NCBI GenBank assembly: GCA_003140785.1
Contig: PLKY01000017.1
Span: 1-13,155 of the forward strand
Source of the DNA: Acidobacteriaceae bacterium
GTDB taxonomy: Bacteria > Acidobacteriota > Terriglobia > Terriglobales > Acidobacteriaceae
Direction: 5' to 3'
DNA: 13,155 nucleotides
The notes beneath the pieces are model-generated. The model made no database searches. It was not told the DNA's origin and worked only from the letters and a program-made list of their open reading frames with translations. The translations under genes were made by a program, and so were the position numbers. This document shows, one piece after another, positions 7,935 through 13,155 of this stretch. Numbering within the stretch: the first letter of the stretch is position 1; every line of letters begins with the position of its first letter.

Positions 7935-9086
7935 ATGACGAAAAGTCTAAACTTTGAAAGCCAACCGGAACGAAAAACTCCCTATCAGATTGAATCGGTA
8001 GGGCGCGCTTGTCGTCTTTTGCGGATTCTTCAGAACGACGGCAGCTTGCCTTTGTTCGAACTCGCCGAGATTGCGCACTTGAGCAGACCGACCGTATTCC
8101 GGTTGGTGGCTACACTGCAGGCGAACGGGATGGTCGTGAAGGACGGACGCCGAAAATACCGGCTGGTAGGCGGCTTCTCTCCGGGACGACGCTATAAGAT
8201 CGGCTATCTAGTCCAGACCGGCGAGACCTCCTTCTACCGCGCTGTGACGCGGGGACTTATAGAAAGTGCAGAAAGGGTGGGCGTTGATCTCGTGGTTCTG
8301 AACAGCGAAGACAGCCCGGACATTGCGTTGGCAAATGTAGAAAAGCTGCTGGCCGAAAATGTGGATATTGTCATGATGTTTCAAGCCTACTCTCAGGTTG
8401 CGGCCGTAATCTCGACGCGCAATAGCGGCCGTGAGTTACCGCTCATTGCCATTGATATCCCTCATCCGAACGCGGTTTACTTTGGCGTCGACAATTGCCA
8501 TGCGGGGCTCACAGCAGGACGTTATTTGGCCCACTGGGCTGTGCAGCATTGGAAGGGGCAAGTTGATGAAATCCTGCTGATCGGTTCGGCGGGAACGGGA
8601 TCGTTGCCAGAAGCACGACTTACTGGATGCCTTTTGGGAATTAACGAGGTCTTGCCCAATTCCACGAATGCAAAGATTGCGATGGTGAATGGAGACTGGC
8701 AGTTCGATGTAAGCCGTGAAAACGTCAAGCGGTACTTGAACAAATCCAAGGCGAGCAGGATCTTAGTAAGCGCGATTTTCGATCCAAGCGCCCTCGGCGC
8801 TCTACAGGCCTTCAAGGATGCCGATCGACTACAGCATTGCGCGATCGTTGGGCAGAATGGGTCCATTGAAGCTCGCCTTCAAATGCGAAAACCCAATTCT
8901 CGTCTAATTGGCTCCGTAGCATATTTTCCCGAGCGATATGGTGAACAGCTTATCCCACTCGCATTGGAAATGCTCACTCAGCGAGTCCCGATTCCTAATG
9001 CTGTCTTTGTTAAGCATCAGTTGATCACGCCAGACAACTTGAAGCAGCATTACAGGCGTGAAACGCAGGCAGCCAAAACAGCATGA
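7935..9086 (+). CDS. Hybrid transcription regulator: IclR-type HTH plus periplasmic-binding-protein-like sugar sensor
   Basis: This 383-residue cytoplasmic regulator probably senses a sugar released by the locus and controls the divergent receptor operon and itself. Residues about 19-78 are a winged helix of IclR type (IESVGRACRLLRILQ, LAEIAHLSRPTVFRLVATLQANG, RRKYRLVG). The usual IclR effector domain is absent. Residues from about 87 form a type-1 periplasmic-binding-protein fold like that of LacI regulators and ribose/galactose-binding proteins: YKIGYLVQTGETSFYRAVTRGL opens the first lobe, DIVMMFQAYS and LPLIAIDIPHPNAVYFGVDN mark the lobe crossing, and AGRYLAHW and GQNGSIEARLQM follow. The protein therefore resembles a LacI regulator whose DNA-binding domain has been replaced. 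ATG 7935 is the only sensible start; an overlapping ATG at 7931 is out of frame. There is no Shine-Dalgarno sequence. Domain calls are firm; target sites and ligand are inference. Confidence 0.88.
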   Translation: MTKSLNFESQPERKTPYQIESVGRACRLLRILQNDGSLPLFELAEIAHLSRPTVFRLVATLQANGMVVKDGRRKYRLVGGFSPGRRYKIGYLVQTGETSFYRAVTRGLIESAERVGVDLVVLNSEDSPDIALANVEKLLAENVDIVMMFQAYSQVAAVISTRNSGRELPLIAIDIPHPNAVYFGVDNCHAGLTAGRYLAHWAVQHWKGQVDEILLIGSAGTGSLPEARLTGCLLGINEVLPNSTNAKIAMVNGDWQFDVSRENVKRYLNKSKASRILVSAIFDPSALGALQAFKDADRLQHCAIVGQNGSIEARLQMRKPNSRLIGSVAYFPERYGEQLIPLALEMLTQRVPIPNAVFVKHQLITPDNLKQHYRRETQAAKTA

Positions 9087-9096
9087 GCAAGTAAGC

Positions 9097-9122
9097 CGCA
9101 GGCGCGACTATATCTGCCTGCG
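9097..9122 (+). terminator. 7-bp hairpin just after the regulator gene
   Basis: CGCAGGC at 9097-9103 pairs with GCCTGCG at 9116-9122 across a 12-base loop, 10 bases after the regulator stop. The GC-rich stem is followed by ATTCC rather than a T-run, so it is at best a weak intrinsic terminator. Confidence 0.35.
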
Positions 9123-9143
9123 ATTCCAGGGTGTGTTCGGCTG

Positions 9144-9164
9144 GGCGCTGTTGCCTGGATCGGG
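9144..9164 (+). repeat. Terminal inverted repeat of the IS remnant (left)
   Basis: It begins GGCGCTGTTGC and matches the reverse complement of 9781-9801 at 17 of 21 positions. The mismatches are at positions 5, 12, 13 and 18. Confidence 0.7.
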
Positions 9165-9196
9165 AGATGTTCGAACTTTTTCTTTTCCTAGCCAGT

Positions 9197-9733
9197 TTAC
9201 GCGGCGATGTTTAGACGGCGGGCGGAGTCCGTACGTCCTGCATCAAGCATGCGACTAAGGACGGCCCGCGCCGACTGCCGCTTCGGCCTGTTGGCCTGAG
9301 AAGCTTCGGGCTCGAGGCAAGGACCGATGATGACCTTGTATGGGCCCATCGCGGTTTCAACCAGAGCGCGTTCGCTGTAGTCAGTTTTCTTTTGCCAGCA
9401 CAGTCTTCCTTGCGTGGCAATAGAAGGTATTTACTGGTCCCGCTGGGACGGGTTGTGTTCGCCCTTGTCACCGAGCACCGCGGTCAAGTGGGGCTGGTTG
9501 ATCACACGGATGCCTTCGCCGGGCGCGGCTAATACTTCGTAAGTCGGTGCCCCATCATAAGCGCCGTCGGCTGTGACGCCGGCGATTGTCGCCCCTATCT
9601 GATCCCGCAGTGGTGCCACTTGCGAGAGTTCTCCCACATCGTTCCCGGTCCGGGTCGAGGCTATGACCATTCCTTGTCGGCATCCACGGCCAGGAGTAAC
9701 TTTTTCCAAGTACGACGCGCTTCTGTTCGGCAT
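9197..9733 (-). pseudogene. IS5-family DDE transposase, degenerate
   Basis: On the minus strand, MVIASTRTGNDVGELSQ, LRDQIG and VTADGAYD (residues about 22-60 of the broken frame) match the centre of IS5-family transposases; the Asp of ADGAYD is the second catalytic Asp. A TAA at 9431-9433 stops the frame after PSQRDQ. Reading on in the same frame gives WQKKTDYSERALVETAMG, which contains the catalytic Glu region, and then LSRMLDAGRTDSARR up to a TAA at 9197-9199. In between, the expected ARSFSGQQAEAAVG appears only in another frame, showing two compensating indels. Near the 5' end, TWKKLLLAVDAD is in a different frame from what follows, so there is one more frameshift, and the N-terminal half with the first catalytic Asp is missing. 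The gene cannot make an active transposase. Confidence 0.85.
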
Positions 9734-9780
9734 TGAACGGGCATCCTTTCAGGAACCTCTCCCCGGGTAGCTCATCTCAA

Positions 9781-9801
9781 CCCCATCCGTGCAACAACGC
9801 C
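9781..9801 (-). repeat. Terminal inverted repeat of the IS remnant (right)
   Basis: Read on the minus strand it starts GGCGTTGTTGCACGG. It pairs with 9144-9164 and marks the transposase-5' end of the element, about 68 bases upstream of the first remaining ATG (9733). Confidence 0.7.
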
Positions 9802-9840
9802 TTGCCCAACGTAAATTGTTCCGTCAGGCGCTGGTAAACT

Positions 9841-11670
9841 ATGCCAATGGATGAGCGATTGAAACAACGGATCAAGGCCGTCGCCAGTTTTCTCAGCAAA
9901 CAGCGCAAGCTTCTTTTAACAATGACCATCGGAACGGTCCTATGCATCGTGAGCCTCTGTGTCCCGACTGCTTTTGCCGCGACTTACAGAGTGCAGCAGT
10001 GGCAGGGGGTCGAAATTGTACTCACGAGCTCTCGAACCTATGCGAACCCGTTTCAGGATATCGATGTGACAGCGACCTTCACGAGACCGGGTAGCAAAGC
10101 GATAACCCGTCCAGCATTCTGGGACGGGGGGCGCACTTGGAAAGTCAGGTTCGCGCCGCCTCAAGCCGGCTGGTGGACCATGACTACCAGCGCCACGGAC
10201 GTCAAGAACAGCGGGCTGAATCATGTGAAAGGAACCGTGCAATGCGACCCATATTCCGGCAATCTCGATATTTTTAGGCACGGCTTTTTGAAGGTCAGCG
10301 GCAATCGCCGCTATTTGACCTATGCCGATGGGACCCCATTTTTCTATCTGGGAGATACGCACTGGATACTGTCTCATGAGAGATTCGCTACGTCTAACTC
10401 GCCTGGTGTAGCGTCACAATTTAAATATACGGTCGACAAGCGTGTCAGCCAGGGATTTACCGTTTTTCAATCGGAGGCTAGTTGGCAGGCCCGCAGTGCG
10501 CAAATCCGAATCACTGATGAAGGAAAGGCCGATGAAGAAGCCGACGCAGACTTTAGCCACGGCTTTACAAGCGCCGACCTGGCCGGTTTCGCAAATCTCG
10601 ACCGGAAGTTCAAGTACATTGCGGACCAGGGCTTGGTACATGCCAATGCTGAGATTTGTTGGGTGGGAGATCCTGCCGGATTTCCGATTTTTACTGAAGC
10701 GTATATGACGCGGCTTGCCAAATATTGGGTCGCTCGTTATGGAGCTTATCCCGTTATCTGGACGATTGCCCAGGAGGTAGATAAGAACTACTATGGGGCG
10801 TACGACGCCACAACGATCAAGAAGTGGTTTGCCGCCGCACAGAGCATTGCGGACAATGATGCTTATCATCACCCGGTAATGCCTCATATGGAGAATACCG
10901 ATCATACGACGGCCTTGAATTCGTGGTGGTCCGGCAAGCCGTATCATGGCGGTTGGGCGGTGCAGTGGCAGGGCGAGTTGACCGAGACGGGCATTGCGCA
11001 AGGGTTTTGGAATGCGTCGCCAACCAAGCCTTCGGTGCTTTACGAAAGCGCATATGACCATTTCTGGACCGATTCGAGGAGTGCGCTCGGGGCGGCTTAT
11101 AAAGCATTCCAATATGGCATGTACGGTTATGGTTACGGCGCAAACGGCATATGGAACGATATATATTCCAGACCCGGCGAACCCGGAGATTACGGGACCG
11201 CCTATGAAATGCCGGCCCGTTACTTGTGGTGGCGCGACGGGGCCGATCTGAAAACCGGAGATCAACTTACATACTTCAAGCGTTTCTATACAAGTCTGGA
11301 ATGGTGGAAGCTGGTTCCGCGGTTCAACGATAATGCGTGGGCCTCGTTCGCCGATACGTCCCGGTCGCTCCTCTCTTCCGACGGACAGGACACTTATGTC
11401 GTATTTTTCTTCGGCGGTGGGACATCGACCGGCGCTTTGAATCAAATGGAGAACCTTTCCACCTATGCGGCCCAATGGTTCAATCCGCGAGACGGGCAGT
11501 ATAAGAATATCGGCACATTTACGCAGAAAGGCAGTCAATGGGTAATTCCGGACAGGCCGACCGCTGAAGATTGGGTTTTGCTGGTAAGAAGGACCGGCGC
11601 CAGCCACTCGATAATCCACCACGCGACAGCACGGCAGATTTTATCGATTTCATGGCCGATGGCCGGTTAG
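9841..11670 (+). CDS. Exported DUF5060/DUF4038 glycoside hydrolase, GH140-like (apiosidase-type)
   Basis: This 609-residue secreted enzyme probably cleaves a glycosidic bond in a plant-type polysaccharide; its best-known relatives are GH140 apiosidases of rhamnogalacturonan II breakdown. A Sec signal follows a basic N-region (KQRK, then LLLTMTIGTVLCIVSLCVPTAFA, cleavage near residue 46). Residues about 47-135 are a DUF5060-like beta-sandwich (PFQDIDVTATF, FAPPQAGWWTM). A (beta/alpha)8 DUF4038 barrel follows (GTPFFYLGDTHWI, VIWTIAQEVD, SVLYESAYDHFW, GANGIWNDIYS). E312 and E402 are catalytic candidates by position at barrel strand ends. A C-terminal beta-domain closes at EDWVLLV (577-582). The last 27 residues look unrelated to the family and may be read-through past a lost stop. 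ATG 9841 or the in-frame ATG at 9847 is possible; neither has a clear ribosome site, and the signal peptide would also work from a later start. The IS remnant ends 39 bases upstream, so the original promoter may have been displaced. Specificity is inferred. Confidence 0.78.
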   Translation: MPMDERLKQRIKAVASFLSKQRKLLLTMTIGTVLCIVSLCVPTAFAATYRVQQWQGVEIVLTSSRTYANPFQDIDVTATFTRPGSKAITRPAFWDGGRTWKVRFAPPQAGWWTMTTSATDVKNSGLNHVKGTVQCDPYSGNLDIFRHGFLKVSGNRRYLTYADGTPFFYLGDTHWILSHERFATSNSPGVASQFKYTVDKRVSQGFTVFQSEASWQARSAQIRITDEGKADEEADADFSHGFTSADLAGFANLDRKFKYIADQGLVHANAEICWVGDPAGFPIFTEAYMTRLAKYWVARYGAYPVIWTIAQEVDKNYYGAYDATTIKKWFAAAQSIADNDAYHHPVMPHMENTDHTTALNSWWSGKPYHGGWAVQWQGELTETGIAQGFWNASPTKPSVLYESAYDHFWTDSRSALGAAYKAFQYGMYGYGYGANGIWNDIYSRPGEPGDYGTAYEMPARYLWWRDGADLKTGDQLTYFKRFYTSLEWWKLVPRFNDNAWASFADTSRSLLSSDGQDTYVVFFFGGGTSTGALNQMENLSTYAAQWFNPRDGQYKNIGTFTQKGSQWVIPDRPTAEDWVLLVRRTGASHSIIHHATARQILSISWPMAG

Positions 11671-12048
11671 CGGGTTTGGGTCCCTTAAAATTCGGCCTCA
11701 TCATTTTCCCGCTGACCGGACCAGACTTACCCGGTGGACAATCTCCGCGCCTTCGACCGTTTGGCAGCCGTCATTTTTTCTGGCAATATCCCTTTGGTGC
11801 CATTCTACTGATGAGTTGCTTGGCGGCAGGTCGGCCGGCGAGGTGATGTGAGCCGGCCGTTTACGCAATGAAAACGCTAGGGACTTCCGTGCCCAATACG
11901 CTGACGAAAACCGCAAGGTGTGCAGCACCAATCCGCACTGCGGCGAAGTCTGTTCGGTTTTGGGACACAGGCAACGAGCGGCGACACTAGGCGCCAAAAC
12001 TAAATGTGAAACCGTAATTGCTCGAACGCAGCAAATCTCTTCTTGCCG
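11671..12048. other. Intergenic region between converging genes
   Basis: These 378 bases separate the ends of the GH140-like gene (plus) and the E1-like gene (minus). They hold the GC-rich inverted repeat at 11832-11859 (entered separately) and, just after the E1 stop, a weak 5-bp stem (TTGCT/AGCAA on the minus strand). Open frames crossing the region give no recognisable protein. The stretch right after the GH140 stop has a texture reminiscent of IS-end sequence (GGTCCC, CCGGACC), but I cannot identify an element. Confidence 0.5.
11832..11859. terminator. GC-rich 8-bp hairpin between converging genes
   Basis: CGGCCGGC at 11832-11839 pairs perfectly with GCCGGCCG at 11852-11859 across a 12-base loop, about 160 bases after the GH140-like stop and followed by TTTA. 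It could end transcription from the left, but the distance and short T-run make this weak. Confidence 0.35.
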
Positions 12049-13155
12049 TTAGTCCTCGATCGTGGACAGAGATATTCCGTCGCCCCAGCCGAAGCGGCTG
12101 CCCGTTGCCGAGCATTCAGGGCAATCCACGTCTTTCCTGGGTTCGACGAGCGATCTCTTGTTCGCGAGAAAGTGGAAGTGCTCATAGTGCAGCACCTCGG
12201 ACTCAGGCCGCAGATCGAGAAAGTCGAGCAGAAAATCATTGACACCGTGCGCGGCTGACACCGCGTTTAGGCTGATGACGCGAGGGTTCGGTTCTTCTGT
12301 GCCGTAGGCCTGCGCCTTCCGCTCTTCATCTGTCTTCGCTTCTTTCGCGAGGAGATTGGTGTCGATCAACTGATTGCACCACAGGCAGCCACGCCCCGGA
12401 CGTACGGGCCGGTTCGCGCTCATGACGTCGGATAGAGACCCGTCTTCTGCCGGCCTGATCTTCGACCCGAGCTGCACGCCAGGGATCAGATATTGATGGA
12501 CGAGAGCGTTAAACACCAGCCTCGCCCGCATCGAGTCTGCAGCGAGGAACAGATAATCGACATCGGTCAGGCACGATACGACCGAGTTTTTGGCGAAGTC
12601 ATCTGTGATGAGAATTGTCTCGGCATCAGGGTTCGCCTGCTTGATTACGCGTTGCGCGATCTCCACCTTGGAGACTTCCTTGATCACATCGGACATATCG
12701 GCGCCGACGACGCGCGAGAGATTCGTGTCTTCGACGATGTCGTCATCGACGAGATAAAAATGGCCGACGCCAAGTCGCGCGAGATAATCCGCCACGACGC
12801 TACCGATCCCTCCAAGCCCCAGGATTGCGACCCGGCACTCCGCGAGAATCTGTTGCCCTTCTTTCCCGAACATCTTTATCTGTCGATCGAAGGTATTCGT
12901 GGCTCCGTTCAGCGAACTTCGCGATTCAGGCGTCAATCGCTGAATCGTCTTCCCGACGACAACGGCCTGATCAAGTCCAAGCCGCTTGCCGTCCGAAAGC
13001 CAGAGGTCAGCTTCCATCGATCGGCGCCCCAACACGAGTGCCCCAACCGGCACGCCGCGCGAAATTTGGAGAAGCGCCGGATAACCGAGCTCATGCGAAT
13101 TCAGATCGATGCGGCAGTTCTTTGCGACCCACGCGGCACGGCCTCGCAACTTAGT
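12049..13155 (-). CDS. JAB-E1 fusion, ThiF-family adenylyltransferase (partial, 5' end off the window)
   Basis: This is the C-terminal part of a ubiquitin-like-activating (E1/ThiF/MoeB-type) enzyme, which adenylates the C-terminal glycine of a ubiquitin-like or sulfur-carrier protein. The frame stays open through the right edge, so the true start lies beyond it; the first in-window start codon would be a TTG at 13149. Numbered from that codon, residues about 1-55 (LGYPALLQI, GVPVGALVLG, DLWLSDGKR) look like the end of a JAB/MPN isopeptidase-like domain, though its HxH metal motif would be upstream. The E1 domain follows: DRQIKMFGKEGQ with the adenylation Arg R89; the nucleotide loop G111-L-G113-G114-I-G116; D136 and N143-x-x-R146; K161; and D205. 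Two CxxC pairs, C255-C258 and C343-C346, would bind zinc. No obvious catalytic thioester Cys is visible. Such JAB-E1 fusions are known from bacterial ubiquitin-like operons, some of them anti-phage. It converges on the glycan locus and is probably unrelated to it. Confidence 0.82.
   Translation of the reverse strand, partial: TKLRGRAAWVAKNCRIDLNSHELGYPALLQISRGVPVGALVLGRRSMEADLWLSDGKRLGLDQAVVVGKTIQRLTPESRSSLNGATNTFDRQIKMFGKEGQQILAECRVAILGLGGIGSVVADYLARLGVGHFYLVDDDIVEDTNLSRVVGADMSDVIKEVSKVEIAQRVIKQANPDAETILITDDFAKNSVVSCLTDVDYLFLAADSMRARLVFNALVHQYLIPGVQLGSKIRPAEDGSLSDVMSANRPVRPGRGCLWCNQLIDTNLLAKEAKTDEERKAQAYGTEEPNPRVISLNAVSAAHGVNDFLLDFLDLRPESEVLHYEHFHFLANKRSLVEPRKDVDCPECSATGSRFGWGDGISLSTIED

Larger units (their letters stand above)
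9144..9801 (-). mobile_element. Internally deleted IS5-family insertion sequence
   Basis: The element is bounded by imperfect 21-bp terminal inverted repeats (9144-9164 and 9781-9801, 17 of 21 matching). Between them lies a broken transposase on the minus strand with IS5-family DDE motifs. The span of 658 bases is well short of the roughly 0.9-1.1 kb usual for intact relatives, and the N-terminal and first-Asp regions of the transposase are missing, so an internal deletion of a few hundred bases is likely. I see no convincing target duplication beside the ends. It sits between the regulator stop (57 bases away) and the GH140-like start (39 bases away). Confidence 0.78.

Noticed and set aside
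10414..11622. Long minus-strand open frame (402 codons) opposite the GH140-like gene
   Set aside because: It is antisense to a clear coding gene and its protein has no family features; it arises from the codon bias of the sense gene.
11671..11760. Possible end of an IS21-like element after the GH140-like gene
   Set aside because: Only a loose resemblance (GGTCCC and CCGGACC blocks); no transposase fragment and no paired repeat found.
11701..11997. Minus-strand frame of 98 codons in the convergent intergenic region
   Set aside because: No domain or motif, Ser/Arg-rich composition typical of a chance frame, and no ribosome site.
1..13155. CRISPR array, tRNA or rRNA genes
   Set aside because: I saw no regularly spaced direct repeats and no tRNA- or rRNA-like sequence when reading the window; this was by eye and not by a search program.

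Overview
The window looks like part of a polysaccharide-utilisation locus from an Acidobacteriota-type genome (a judgement from gene types, not a database result). The main clue is a 1063-residue TonB-dependent receptor of the Oar-like kind, with an N-terminal carboxypeptidase-regulatory-like domain and no SusD-type lipoprotein beside it. That arrangement is typical of Acidobacteriota and unlike Bacteroidota. Base composition is moderately GC-rich.

Layout. Positions 1-437 hold no gene I can support. Three genes on the minus strand read leftwards: the receptor (7587-4396), then after a 254-base gap with a strong hairpin a Tat-exported WbsX/GH99-like protein (4141-2948), then after 44 bases a Tat-exported GH127-type (DUF1680) enzyme (2903-438). 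Diverging from the receptor across a 347-base intergenic region is a plus-strand regulator (7935-9086) that joins an IclR-type winged helix to a sugar-binding-protein-like sensor. Downstream of it lies a decayed, internally deleted IS5-family element with recognisable terminal inverted repeats (9144-9801). Forty bases beyond its end starts a Sec-exported DUF5060/DUF4038 (GH140-like, apiosidase-type) enzyme (9841-11670). After a 378-base gap, a minus-strand gene enters from the right edge. It is the C-terminal part of a JAB-E1 (ThiF-like) protein, which suggests a ubiquitin-like modification module beyond the window.

How the genes may work together. The receptor would import an oligosaccharide across the outer membrane. 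The exported GH127, WbsX and GH140-like enzymes would trim it, and the hybrid regulator would sense a sugar and control the divergent promoters. The region between receptor and regulator carries three copies of the inverted repeat TTTCA-N5-TGAA. One lies just downstream of a TTGACA box in front of the regulator. These are good candidates for the regulator's operators. A GH127 enzyme plus an apiosidase-like enzyme suggests an arabinofuranose- or apiose-bearing plant polymer such as rhamnogalacturonan II, but this is inference.

Most notable points: the IclR/sugar-binding hybrid regulator with its three-copy operator candidate; the IS remnant wedged in front of the GH140-like gene; and the truncated JAB-E1 gene at the right edge.
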